A stretch of 45,778 bases of DNA from Tissierella creatinophila DSM 6911 (GTDB taxonomy: Bacteria > Bacillota > Clostridia > Tissierellales > Tissierellaceae). Every line of letters begins with the position of its first letter. Position 1 is the stretch's first letter. Location: assembly GCF_001940565.1 (NCBI RefSeq), contig NZ_LTDM01000010.1, positions 1 through 45,778 of the forward strand. The letters run 5' to 3'. The translations under genes were made by a program, and so were the position numbers. The notes under the pieces are model-generated. The model did no database searches, had not been told where the DNA came from, and saw only the letters and a list, made by a program, of their open reading frames with translations. Below, one piece after another: positions 1 to 8,161 of the stretch.

Positions 1-2
1 AT

Positions 3-254
3 ATTGATGCTACTCCTGCAGAAAGCTTTATAAGGAGTTACTCAAGGAAAGGTAACCCTTGGGATAATGCAGTAATCGAGTCTTTTCATGCACTTATTAA
101 AAGAGAATGGCTGAATAGATTTGTAATCCAGCATCTAAGTCATGCTCATGAGTTGATATTTGAATACATTGAAACATTCTACAATACAAAGAGAATACAT
201 AGTCACTGTGACATGAAGTCACCTTATGACTATGAAGAAGAAAATATTATTTAA
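3..254 (+). pseudogene. IS3-family transposase, C-terminal part (cut by window edge)
   Basis: Only the last 83 codons of an integrase-core transposase are present; the reading frame is open from the window edge and ends with TAA. The motif GNPWDNAVIESFHALIKRE carries the last catalytic Glu of the DDE triad (the E of ESFH), followed by the usual C-terminal FYNTKRIH and SPYDYEE stretches of IS3/IS150-type OrfB proteins. The protein would cut and join the element's ends. Whether the whole element is intact cannot be judged because its 5' part lies outside the window. The family is clear; the exact IS is not. Confidence 0.88.
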
Positions 255-280
255 CAGAATATGGATTTATTATGTTTAAT

Positions 281-306
281 TTGTCCTTTTTCTTGACAGA
301 GGACCA
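281..306 (+). repeat. Probable right terminal end of the IS3 element
   Basis: About 27 bp after the transposase stop lies TTGTCCTTTTTCTTGACAGA followed by GGACCA. This looks like an IS3-type terminal repeat ending in CA. The left repeat is outside the window, so the boundary is inferred. The repeat carries a TTGACA box (293-298) pointing toward the ABC ATPase gene, but I see no good -10 at 17 bp. Confidence 0.45.
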
Positions 307-346
307 ATTATTCGAAAAGTTAATCTTAGAAAGGAGTTAATATCAT

Positions 347-982
347 ATGAAGATTGAAGTAAATGATTTTACTAAGATAATTAGCAAAGCAAAGGTTTTG
401 GAAAATATAAATATTTGTTTGGAAGGTGGAAACATCTATGGAATAATAGGTAGAAATGGGAGCGGAAAAACTATGTTTTTAAGAATGCTTTGTGGTCTAA
501 TACTACCAACATCAGGGATGGTTAAAGTAGATGGAAAAGTATTGGGTAAGGATATTTCATTTCCTGAAAATCTAGGGATTTTACTTGAAAAACCAAGTTT
601 TCTTCCTAATCTTACTGGTTATGAAAATTTGCAGATGTTATCTGATATAAGAAATATTACTCCAAATGAGAAAATTCAATCTTTGATGAATTTATTTGAG
701 TTAGATTGGAAATCTAAAAAAACATTTAATAAATATTCACTTGGGATGAAACAAAAACTGGGGATTATTCAAGCTATTATGGAAAATCAACAGATCATTA
801 TATTAGATGAACCCTTCAATGCTTTGGATGAAGTTTCAGTAGAAAAATTAAGAAAGATCTTAGAATCATTAAGAGATGAAGGGAAGCTAATAGTTATGAC
901 ATCACACAATAAAGAAGATATTGATTTATTGTGTGATCATACTTATACTATTGTTAACGGAAAAATGGAAGCTGAAAATTAA
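347..982 (+). CDS. ABC transporter ATP-binding protein (orphan)
   Basis: A single nucleotide-binding domain of 211 residues. Walker A is GRNGSGKT (residues 35-42), the signature is SLGMKQK (131-137) and Walker B is IIILDEP (150-156). The start follows a good site, AAAGGAG, 9 nt upstream. The architecture is that of small export or immunity-type ATPases (bacteriocin/lantibiotic self-protection or ABC-2 systems) that need a separate membrane partner. No permease follows, only a 21-codon leftover ORF and a terminator, and an IS3 end sits directly upstream. The system is therefore probably incomplete. The substrate cannot be told. Confidence 0.9.
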   Translation: MKIEVNDFTKIISKAKVLENINICLEGGNIYGIIGRNGSGKTMFLRMLCGLILPTSGMVKVDGKVLGKDISFPENLGILLEKPSFLPNLTGYENLQMLSDIRNITPNEKIQSLMNLFELDWKSKKTFNKYSLGMKQKLGIIQAIMENQQIIILDEPFNALDEVSVEKLRKILESLRDEGKLIVMTSHNKEDIDLLCDHTYTIVNGKMEAEN

Positions 983-995
983 ATGGTGATGATTT

Positions 996-1061
996 ATGAA
1001 AATTTCACAAGTGATAGATAAAGCATATACTAGAAATAGCTTTATAAGCAAGAAAAAATAG
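996..1061 (+). pseudogene. 21-codon ORF, possible remnant of the partner permease
   Basis: Starts 14 nt after the ABC ATPase stop with a weak site (TGGTGAT) and encodes 21 residues beginning MKISQVIDKA before TAG. It sits where an ABC-2 permease gene would be expected, and its N-terminus is followed at once by a stop and then a terminator. I read it as the stub of a deleted permease gene. A real small peptide cannot be excluded. No family is recognisable. Confidence 0.35.
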
Positions 1062-1098
1062 TTTGATTGTATAAGTATAGTTTTTATAATAAAAAGAG

Positions 1099-1132
1099 AT
1101 ACCAAGTTCTAATCAAGGCTTGGTATTTTTTT
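1099..1132 (+). terminator. Rho-independent terminator
   Basis: ATACCAAG (1099-1106) pairs with CTTGGTAT (1119-1126) and is followed by a run of T. It ends the ABC ATPase transcript. Confidence 0.8.
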
Positions 1133-1159
1133 ATTGTAATTTTAGGATTTTTAAATATC

Positions 1160-1186
1160 ACAAAACCCTACAATATACATAATATG
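1160..1186 (+). promoter_or_regulatory. Possible sigma-K-like promoter for dpaA
   Basis: AC at 1160-1161, a 16-nt spacer, then CATAATATG at 1178-1186, which has one mismatch to the sigma-K -10 consensus CATAnnnTA. Its position 36 nt before the dpaA start and the late mother-cell role of dpaAB support it, but the match is short and the region is AT-rich. Confidence 0.35.
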
Positions 1187-1222
1187 TATTAGTGTTCAAA
1201 ACTTAAATAAGGGAGGGATGGT

Positions 1223-2092
1223 ATGAAAAATAAAAGTTTCGCTATTATTGGCGGTGATAGGAGGAGTTATGAGCTTGCTAAATTACTACTAGAAAAGGGA
1301 CATAGGATAAATTTATATGGTTTTAAAAAACTAAATTTAGATAATAAGATTGAGGAAGCCCAAAGCATAAAGTTAGCCTTAAAGGATGTAGATGTAGTGA
1401 TTACACCGATACCCATTACCAGGGATAAGATCAATATAAACGCTCCGTATCATGAAAGTGATATACCAATAGAAGAAGTGTTTAAAAATATGAATAAAAA
1501 TCAACTTTTGATAGGAGGGAGTACTTCAGTTTGTGTAGAGCTGAAAGATCACTACCATATACGAGTTTATGACATTATGGATAGAGAAGAGATGGCGGTA
1601 TTAAATGCTATACCTACTGCAGAAGGAGCTCTACAGATAGCATTAGAACAGACAGATATAACTCTTCATGGATCAGATACTATGGTTCTAGGATTTGGAA
1701 GAATAGGTAAGGTCATGGCAAAGATATTAAGTGGCATGGGAAGCAATGTATATGTATTAGCTAGAAAACATAGTGATATATCTTGGATAAAAAGTTATGG
1801 ATATAAGGCGATCTATATTTTTGATCTCAAAGAAAAACTACCTAATATGGATGTAATCTTTAACACAATTCCAAAAAACATTATAAATGAAGAACTGCTT
1901 AAATTAATAGATCCAAAAACTTTGATAATTGACTTAGCTTCAATGCCTGGTGGAATAGATTATAATGCAGCAGATAAGATGGATATAAAAGTTGTTCATG
2001 CTCTTGGACTACCTGGAAAAGTAGCACCAGTAAGTAGTGCAAGATTTATGTTAGATTCTATTTATAATATTATTGAAGAATTGGGGGTATAG
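1223..2092 (+). CDS. dpaA: Dipicolinate synthase subunit A
   Basis: DpaA (SpoVFA) works with DpaB to turn the lysine-pathway intermediate dihydrodipicolinate into dipicolinic acid, made in the mother cell and stored in the spore core with calcium. At 289 residues it has the family's length. An N-terminal nucleotide-binding-like stretch (IGGDRRSYELAKLL) is followed by a classic Rossmann dinucleotide site, MVLGFGRIGKVMAKIL, and the conserved tail ALGLPGKVAPVSSA. A strong site, AGGGAGGGATGGT, precedes the ATG. dpaB follows 2 nt after the stop, so the two are co-transcribed. The gene marks the organism as a spore former. Confidence 0.95.
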   Translation: MKNKSFAIIGGDRRSYELAKLLLEKGHRINLYGFKKLNLDNKIEEAQSIKLALKDVDVVITPIPITRDKININAPYHESDIPIEEVFKNMNKNQLLIGGSTSVCVELKDHYHIRVYDIMDREEMAVLNAIPTAEGALQIALEQTDITLHGSDTMVLGFGRIGKVMAKILSGMGSNVYVLARKHSDISWIKSYGYKAIYIFDLKEKLPNMDVIFNTIPKNIINEELLKLIDPKTLIIDLASMPGGIDYNAADKMDIKVVHALGLPGKVAPVSSARFMLDSIYNIIEELGV

Positions 2093-2094
2093 AA

Positions 2095-2673
2095 ATGAAA
2101 CTAGAAGGAATTAAAATAGGTATAGCGATAACTGGAAGTTTTTGTTCGTTTGAAAAAGCATATAAAGGAATGGAAAGTTTGGTAAAAGAAGGAGCAGATA
2201 TTTATCCAATGATGAGTGCTATAGCATATAAAACTGATACTAAATTTGGACTTTCAAAAGAATGGAATGAAAAGTTTGAAAAATTAACTGGTAAAGAAAT
2301 CCTAAATACTATAGAGGGTGTTGAACCAATCGGACCAACTGGCTATTTAGACATCATAGTAGTAGCTCCGTGTACAGGGAACACCATCGCTAAGATGGCA
2401 AATGGTATAACAGATACATCTGTAACTATGGCATGTAAAGCACACCTTAGAAATGAAAAACCAGTAGTTGTTGCAATGTCTACAAATGATGGACTTGGGG
2501 CTACTGCGAAAAATTTAGCTACTCTTTTGAATAAGAAAAACGTATACTTCGTTCCATTTAAGCAAGATGATCCGGCTAAAAAGCCTAATTCATTGGCATG
2601 TGATTTTGAATTAATAAAAGATACCGTAATAATGGCTTTAGAGGGTAAACAAATTCAACCAGTAATATTATAA
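2095..2673 (+). CDS. dpaB: Dipicolinate synthase subunit B
   Basis: DpaB (SpoVFB) is the flavoprotein-fold partner of DpaA in dipicolinate synthesis. It has 192 residues. The N-terminal IKIGIAITGSFCSF and the central VVAPCTGNTIAKMANGITD are the cofactor-binding motifs of the flavoprotein family, and the C-terminal NVYFVPFKQDDP is typical of SpoVFB. The gene starts 2 nt after dpaA, with GGGGGT as ribosome site. It ends at a two-way terminator shared with the convergent aspartokinase gene. Confidence 0.95.
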   Translation: MKLEGIKIGIAITGSFCSFEKAYKGMESLVKEGADIYPMMSAIAYKTDTKFGLSKEWNEKFEKLTGKEILNTIEGVEPIGPTGYLDIIVVAPCTGNTIAKMANGITDTSVTMACKAHLRNEKPVVVAMSTNDGLGATAKNLATLLNKKNVYFVPFKQDDPAKKPNSLACDFELIKDTVIMALEGKQIQPVIL

Positions 2674-2688
2674 AAAAACTCATAAAGT

Positions 2689-2711
2689 AAAAGGGGCATT
2701 ATGCCCCTTTT
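2689..2711. terminator. Bidirectional terminator between dpaB and aspartokinase
   Basis: AAAAGGGGC and GCCCCTTTT form a 9-bp stem with a 5-nt loop, flanked by A and T runs on both strands. It overlaps the aspartokinase stop codon, so it serves both convergent genes. Confidence 0.85.
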
Positions 2712-3705
2712 AAATTAGTTTATGAATATCAAAACACCTATATAATCTTTTAGTAAGTGGTAATATTCTATCAGAATCTACATGGATTAATAGATAATCA
2801 TCATACCAATTAGCTCCTAATTTTAAATCTGTATTTAGAGAAATACAACCATTTACCTTTTCTTTTAATTCCACATCATTAGAATCTAAAAATACTGAAA
2901 TACATCCAAAATCAAATTCTACATCTACTCCTATCCCTATTATCTTTTTATTTTCCTCTTGTTTATTAGAAATAATTGTACAACCATCATGTAAAAATGC
3001 TGTACGAATATGAATAGGAATGTCATATTTAGCTCCAACTGATACTGCTTTAGGATGAATTACCTTTGCACCATGAGAAGCATATTTATACATGGTGTCA
3101 TAATTTATATTTTTTATATAAGGTGGGCTAGGTATTATCTTGGGGTCAATTACTGCAATGCCAGGCACATCAGTAAAGATATCTACCCTATCTGCTTTTA
3201 AAAATCCACCCAGTGTAACAGCAGTAATATCACTGCCACCACGACCTAAAGTAGTTATATCCATATCTTTAGTTGCACCTTGGAAACCTGCAACTACTAC
3301 TATTTTTCCTTCTCTTAAATATTTACTTATTTTAGTGGTATTAACATCTAGTATCTTTGCGTTATTAAAATTATCATCTGTTAAAATTCCAGCTTGAAAT
3401 CCTGTTAAAGCAACGGACTCCATTCCGTGAATATTTAGTAGATGAGATATAACGGAACTAGATATAACTTCACCACAAGACATTATTAAATCCTTGTTTT
3501 TAAGCTCTACGGATCCATTTGTAATGTCTAACATATTGATTAAAGTATCAGTTGCATAAGGTTCACCCAATCTACCCATAGCAGAGACTACAACTACTAA
3601 ATCATGACCTTCTTCCTTGGCTTTCCTAACTTGTGATAATAAAAGACTTTGAGCATTTACATCGTTTAAAGAAGTTCCTCCAAACTTTTGTACAACTATA
3701 CTCAT
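2710..3705 (-). CDS. Aspartokinase, short form with unusual C-terminus
   Basis: Aspartokinase phosphorylates aspartate at the entry to the lysine/diaminopimelate and dipicolinate branch. The kinase domain is complete: QKFGGTS at residues 6-12, VVVVSAMG near 36, and TLGRGGSDITAV near 152. The protein has 331 residues, against about 400 or more for the usual form. After the catalytic domain (to about residue 255) only some 75 residues remain, not obviously two full ACT domains. The start follows AAGGAAGGTGATCTT. It faces dpaAB and is divergent from dapA; the grouping recalls the Bacillus spoVF operon, which carries dapG and dapA. A specialised, perhaps feedback-free isozyme is my inference. Confidence 0.88.
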   Translation of the reverse strand: MSIVVQKFGGTSLNDVNAQSLLLSQVRKAKEEGHDLVVVVSAMGRLGEPYATDTLINMLDITNGSVELKNKDLIMSCGEVISSSVISHLLNIHGMESVALTGFQAGILTDDNFNNAKILDVNTTKISKYLREGKIVVVAGFQGATKDMDITTLGRGGSDITAVTLGGFLKADRVDIFTDVPGIAVIDPKIIPSPPYIKNINYDTMYKYASHGAKVIHPKAVSVGAKYDIPIHIRTAFLHDGCTIISNKQEENKKIIGIGVDVEFDFGCISVFLDSNDVELKEKVNGCISLNTDLKLGANWYDDYLLIHVDSDRILPLTKRLYRCFDIHKLI

Positions 3706-3793
3706 AAGATCACCTTCCTTGTAAAAAATTAGCTATTATAGTTAAATCATATTCTAATAATTATAAAAGGGTGAAAGATTTAATTAAGTATGA

Positions 3794-3821
3794 ACCAAAG
3801 TTTAGGATAATACATAAGTTA
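3794..3821 (+). promoter_or_regulatory. Sigma-K-like promoter for dapA
   Basis: AC at 3794-3795, a 17-nt spacer, then CATAAGTTA at 3813-3821, a full match to CATAnnnTA. It lies 39 nt before the dapA start. Sigma-K acts in the mother cell late in sporulation, the place and time of dipicolinate synthesis, which fits a dapA beside dpaAB. The motif is short, so chance is possible. Confidence 0.5.
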
Positions 3822-3859
3822 ATATATATAAAGAAATATACTTACAAGGAGGATTTTTT

Positions 3860-4735
3860 ATGAAAAAATGGGGAAGGCTTATAACGGCGATGGTTACACC
3901 TTTTGATGAAAATTTTAATGTGGATTATAAAAGAGCTGTAGAATTAGCGAAGAAACTTATAAATGAAGGAACTACAGCACTTGTAATAACGGGAACTACT
4001 GGCGAAGCTCCAACGCTTAGTAGAGAAGAGGCAAATAAACTATATAAGGTAATAAAAAAAGAAGTTGATGTACCAATAATTGCAGGAGTAGGCACTAATT
4101 CTACAGCTACCACTATAGAAAATGCTATAGGGGCGAAAGAATCTGGAGCAGATGGACTTTTAGTAGTAACACCTTATTACAACAAACCAGATCAAGGCTC
4201 TCTATATAGTCACTTTAAAGAAGTTGCAGAAAGTACAGATTTACCAATTATGCTATATAATGTACCTGGAAGAACAGCTTGTAATCTTCTACCTGAAACT
4301 GTAGAAAAACTATCAAAAATAAAAAATATTGTAGCTTTAAAAGAAGCAGGTGGAAATGTAGTACAGTTTTCAGAAGTAGTAAAAAGGGTAGACAAAGACT
4401 TTTTAGTATATACAGGTGATGATGTTCTAACACTACCTACTTTAGCCGTAGGTGGATATGGCGTAGTAAGTGTATCAGCTCATATCGTAGGACGCGATAT
4501 GAAAGAGATGATAGAAGCATTTTTAGCAGGAGATAATGAAAAGGCTACAAAAATACATTTAAAATTACTAGGGATATATGGCACGCTATTTGCTGTAGCT
4601 AACCCAATACCAGTTAAAGCTGCACTAAATATATTGGGGGTAAATGTAGGAGAACTAAGACTTCCTCTAACAAAAGCTAAACCTGATATACTAGAAAAGA
4701 TAGAGAAAGAATTAAAGATATTAGAACTTATTTAA
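3860..4735 (+). CDS. dapA: 4-hydroxy-tetrahydrodipicolinate synthase
   Basis: Condenses aspartate semialdehyde with pyruvate, giving the precursor of diaminopimelate, lysine and dipicolinate. It has 291 residues, the usual length. The Schiff-base lysine is K161 in IVALKEAGGN, the catalytic tyrosine lies in LYNVPGRT (near 133), and the TGTTGE loop is at 44-49. The AAGGAGG site before the ATG is strong. Its neighbours are dpaA, dpaB and an aspartokinase, so it may mainly feed spore dipicolinate. asd and dapB are not in the window. Confidence 0.96.
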   Translation: MKKWGRLITAMVTPFDENFNVDYKRAVELAKKLINEGTTALVITGTTGEAPTLSREEANKLYKVIKKEVDVPIIAGVGTNSTATTIENAIGAKESGADGLLVVTPYYNKPDQGSLYSHFKEVAESTDLPIMLYNVPGRTACNLLPETVEKLSKIKNIVALKEAGGNVVQFSEVVKRVDKDFLVYTGDDVLTLPTLAVGGYGVVSVSAHIVGRDMKEMIEAFLAGDNEKATKIHLKLLGIYGTLFAVANPIPVKAALNILGVNVGELRLPLTKAKPDILEKIEKELKILELI

Positions 4736-4740
4736 TGATA

Positions 4741-4782
4741 AAAATAATAATCTGGCAGATTTTGCTGGATTATTATTTTTTT
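4741..4782 (+). terminator. Rho-independent terminator after dapA
   Basis: AAAATAATAATC (4741-4752) pairs with GATTATTATTTT (4768-4779), followed by more T. Confidence 0.8.
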
Positions 4783-4805
4783 GTAGTAAAATTTATTTAT
4801 AATGA

Positions 4806-4834
4806 TTGATTTAATGTGTACGGGTTGATATAAT
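4806..4834 (+). promoter_or_regulatory. Sigma-A-type promoter of the MoxR/vWA operon
   Basis: TTGATT (4806-4811), a 17-nt spacer, then TATAAT (4829-4834), lying 38 nt before the first start codon. It is the only clear promoter I see before the eight-gene operon. Confidence 0.7.
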
Positions 4835-4871
4835 ACACTTAATACAATAAAAAATTGAAATGGGGGATAAA

Positions 4872-7232
4872 ATGAAAAAATATAGAAATATATTAAGAGC
4901 ATTTGTAATTATCATTTTTATATTAAACATACTGCCAGTAATAGTACTTGCAGATACCAATGAAAATAATAAAAAGGATTTTGAAACGAAAGTTACATAT
5001 GGATTTAACAAGTATTATAAAAATTACTTAGATATTCAAACTCCAGTAAAAGTAGAGATTAAAAACAATTTAAAAGATGTTGAAGGTGAAGTTCAAGTAT
5101 TGTTTGAAAAGGATAGATACGACCAAAAGGTACTCTATGAAGCTTACATAGAGGAACTAGATTTAAAAAAAGGTGCTACTAAAACAATAGATATTAATGT
5201 TCTAATGAGTGGTAGAAGAGGGGCTATACTTAAAATTGTTGATAGTAAAGAAAAAGTTTTATTTGAACAAAAGATAAACTTTGAAAAAGGAGATGATATC
5301 AGAAATATATCTATAGGAGTACTAAGCGACAATTATGATAGTTTATCTTTCTTAAACTCAATAAGACTAGATAAAAACTCAAGCTCTATAGATAAAAAAA
5401 CTACTTCAATGGCTGATTTAAATGGTGTATTTCCTGAAGATAAAGATTTACTAAGATCTTTAAATATGATTTTAATAAATGATTATGATACAGAGAATTT
5501 AAATGAAAAACAAATAGAAGCTCTAAAAGGATATATACAAGAGGGTGGAACTTTAGTTGTGGGTACAGGTAGTAAATATCAAAAGAACCTAAAAGGACTT
5601 GAAGATATAAACTATTTTAATCCTATTAAAACATCAAGAATAGATGGATATGGAGGGGTACTAATAGCAGAGGGCGAAGTAGATGGTGTAAAAGCTTTTT
5701 TAACAGAGAAAGAGAAATCTGTTGCCTATAATAAAAAACTCCAAAACGGTAATATCATTATATTAGGCTTTGACTTAGCTGAAGATAAGTTTTTAAATTG
5801 GGGAGAGAAAAATAATTTCATAAAGAAAATAATAGATGATTATACAAAAGTAGAAGTCGATGGAGATATTGAAAAGAGAGAATCTAACAATTTAGAGAAT
5901 ATGGTAAGTTATATACCAAATTCAGATGGAGTTAAAGGTAAAAGTATAGTTTTTACAATACTCATATTTTTAATAGTTGCAGGGCCTATAAACTATCTAG
6001 TATTAAAAAAACTAGATAAAAGTGAAAAAGCTTGGCTAACTATTCCCTTTATATCTCTAGTCTTTACAATAGCTATATATATGGTAGGAATTGGAACAAG
6101 ATTTGACGATCCAATGTCTAATAATGCAGCTATAATTCAAATAAACAATAAAGGTGAAGTTATTGATAGTTTAGTAGCTACTGGTGTATTTGGATTTAAA
6201 GAAGGTGATTTAAATGTTTCTTTTGATGAGAATACTTCTATAAATCTAAATCCTAATAATGATGACGGTATAAATCCGATGAAATTTAATGATAAAGATA
6301 CTATTGCCAAGTATAATCTAGGTAAACAAAAAAACATAGAATTTAAAAAAATAGGAAGATGGGAATCCAAAACAATTAACTCCAGTAAAGCAATAGATGA
6401 TATAGATATAAAAGTTCACGATTTAAAGATAGATAATAAGGGAATAAAAGGTAAAATAAAAAATAATTCAGATTTAAATATTGAAGATGCTGTTTTAATA
6501 TATGGTGGTACACATCATAAATTAGGTAATATAGATAAAAAATTTACCCAAGATATAGAGATAGATTCAAATAAACTAAAAAAATCAATCCCAAGTAGTG
6601 TAGTATATGAGATAGTAGAAAATATATATCCTTGGAGAGATGAGATGTATAATCAAAATGATATACTTAGTGAATCTGCTAAAAGAACTATGATTGAAGA
6701 AGCACTATTTCAATATATAGAACAAGATAGCGATATGTCTATGATAATAGCTTGGAATAAAGAAGCAATAATAGATGATATTGAGATAAATGGTAAAAAA
6801 CCAAGTAGAGTAGATAGAAATTTAATAATAATACCACTAGATATAGAGTATAAAACAGGTCAAGAAGTTGTAATACCTGAAGGAGTCTTTAAACCAACGA
6901 TAGAGGAGTTAAACTATCTTGACATGGATTCATATAGTAGAGAATTACATGGAGATGGAAATGTAGTATATTCACTTAAACCTAATGAAAATATAGCTTT
7001 AGAAAGCATGGAGATAAATATAAGTACATCTCCAGATATTAGTTCATATATCTATAGCTATGATAAAGATATATGGGAAGAAAGCGATAAGAATAAGTTA
7101 GTTATAGATAAAAACAATATTGGGATTTATTATAGAGAAGAAAAAGGTGTAAAGATAAAATTTGAAGCAAAGCCAGGTAAGGATAATATTATCTCACCGC
7201 CATTATTCTCTATAAAGGGGGTAGGCAAATAA
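4872..7232 (+). CDS. Membrane protein with extracytoplasmic GATase-like region, first gene of MoxR/vWA operon
   Basis: Not a named family to me. I chose the ATG at 4872 because GGGGGAT lies just upstream; the ATG at 4860 overlaps that site. The N-terminus is a signal or anchor segment (about residues 7-27). A region near residues 150-330 has strands and a glycine turn (EGGTLVVGTGSKYQ) like the class-I glutamine-amidotransferase-like domains often found in vWA/Bat operons. Two membrane segments follow (about 354-375 and 388-406, with GPINYLVLKK between them), then a large outer C-terminal part. The stop overlaps the next ATG by one base. I infer an envelope component working with the downstream ABC pair. 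Function unknown. Confidence 0.8.
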   Translation: MKKYRNILRAFVIIIFILNILPVIVLADTNENNKKDFETKVTYGFNKYYKNYLDIQTPVKVEIKNNLKDVEGEVQVLFEKDRYDQKVLYEAYIEELDLKKGATKTIDINVLMSGRRGAILKIVDSKEKVLFEQKINFEKGDDIRNISIGVLSDNYDSLSFLNSIRLDKNSSSIDKKTTSMADLNGVFPEDKDLLRSLNMILINDYDTENLNEKQIEALKGYIQEGGTLVVGTGSKYQKNLKGLEDINYFNPIKTSRIDGYGGVLIAEGEVDGVKAFLTEKEKSVAYNKKLQNGNIIILGFDLAEDKFLNWGEKNNFIKKIIDDYTKVEVDGDIEKRESNNLENMVSYIPNSDGVKGKSIVFTILIFLIVAGPINYLVLKKLDKSEKAWLTIPFISLVFTIAIYMVGIGTRFDDPMSNNAAIIQINNKGEVIDSLVATGVFGFKEGDLNVSFDENTSINLNPNNDDGINPMKFNDKDTIAKYNLGKQKNIEFKKIGRWESKTINSSKAIDDIDIKVHDLKIDNKGIKGKIKNNSDLNIEDAVLIYGGTHHKLGNIDKKFTQDIEIDSNKLKKSIPSSVVYEIVENIYPWRDEMYNQNDILSESAKRTMIEEALFQYIEQDSDMSMIIAWNKEAIIDDIEINGKKPSRVDRNLIIIPLDIEYKTGQEVVIPEGVFKPTIEELNYLDMDSYSRELHGDGNVVYSLKPNENIALESMEINISTSPDISSYIYSYDKDIWEESDKNKLVIDKNNIGIYYREEKGVKIKFEAKPGKDNIISPPLFSIKGVGK

Positions 7233-8161
7233 TGTTAAAAATTAAGAATTTAACAAAAGTTTATGGAACATTTAAAGCAGTAGATAATTTAACACTTGAT
7301 ATAGAAGAAGGCGAGATATTTGGATTTGTAGGGCCAAATGGTGCAGGAAAAACAACTACTATGAAAATGGTATCTACTCTTTTAAACTCAACAGAGGGTG
7401 AAATATATATAGATGGGCTTGATATATCCAAAAATATAAAACAGGCTAGAGAAAAAATAGGATATATGCCAGATTTCTTTGGGGTATATGACAATCTCAA
7501 GGTAGATGAATATTTAGAGTTTTATGGCAATGTGGCTGGATTATCTAGAGAACAAATAGTTGCAGTCTCAGATGATTTGCTAGAGCTTGTTGATTTGAAA
7601 GCTAAGAAGAGTTCATATGTAGACTCCCTATCGAGAGGGATGAAGCAAAGATTGTGTTTAGCAAGAAGCCTTATACACAATCCTAAGCTTCTAGTCCTAG
7701 ATGAACCAGCATCTGGTATGGATCCAAGGGCTAGAGTACAGATGAAAGAGATTTTAAAAGAACTAAAAAAAATGGGCAAGACAATACTCATAAGCTCTCA
7801 TATACTTCCTGAATTGGCTGAGATATGTACAACGATAGGAATAATAGAAAATGGAAAGATAGTAATAAAAGGTCCAGTAGAAGAGATAGTAAATAAAATA
7901 AGTAGTGGAAACAATACTATAAAGATAAAACTAGTAGAAAGCAATCCAAATACAATTAGACTATTAGAGGAAGACCCTTTGGTTGGAAATATATATGAAA
8001 ATGGAAGAATTTTAGAAATAGAATTTAATGGAGATGAAGAAGACACTTTTAAGTTAATTAAAAAGTTAGTTAATAAGGAGATACCAATAGTATCATTTAA
8101 CCATATCGAAAGAAACTTAGAAGAGATATTTATGAAGGTTACAAAGGGGGGAGAAGAGTAA
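7232..8161 (+). CDS. ABC transporter ATP-binding protein
   Basis: A 309-residue ATPase of the ABC-2 export type. Walker A is GPNGAGKT (34-41), the signature is LSRGMKQR (near 134) and Walker B is LLVLDEPASGMDP (near 153). The C-terminal 90 residues form the accessory domain seen in CcmA/NatA-like ATPases. It overlaps the upstream stop by one base (TAATG) and the downstream permease the same way, so its coupling is tight. Neither the substrate nor the direction of transport can be read from the sequence. The context (GATase-like protein, MoxR, vWA proteins) suggests an envelope process. Confidence 0.94.
   Translation: MLKIKNLTKVYGTFKAVDNLTLDIEEGEIFGFVGPNGAGKTTTMKMVSTLLNSTEGEIYIDGLDISKNIKQAREKIGYMPDFFGVYDNLKVDEYLEFYGNVAGLSREQIVAVSDDLLELVDLKAKKSSYVDSLSRGMKQRLCLARSLIHNPKLLVLDEPASGMDPRARVQMKEILKELKKMGKTILISSHILPELAEICTTIGIIENGKIVIKGPVEEIVNKISSGNNTIKIKLVESNPNTIRLLEEDPLVGNIYENGRILEIEFNGDEEDTFKLIKKLVNKEIPIVSFNHIERNLEEIFMKVTKGGEE

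Noticed and set aside
3140-3397. 85-codon plus-strand ORF inside the aspartokinase gene
   Set aside because: Antisense shadow of a well-conserved kinase domain; no ribosome site and hydrophobic low-information sequence.
3706-3859. Possible lysine riboswitch before dapA or aspartokinase
   Set aside because: The gap is only 154 bp, AT-rich, and lacks the stems and terminator of the L-box; promoter motifs explain it better.
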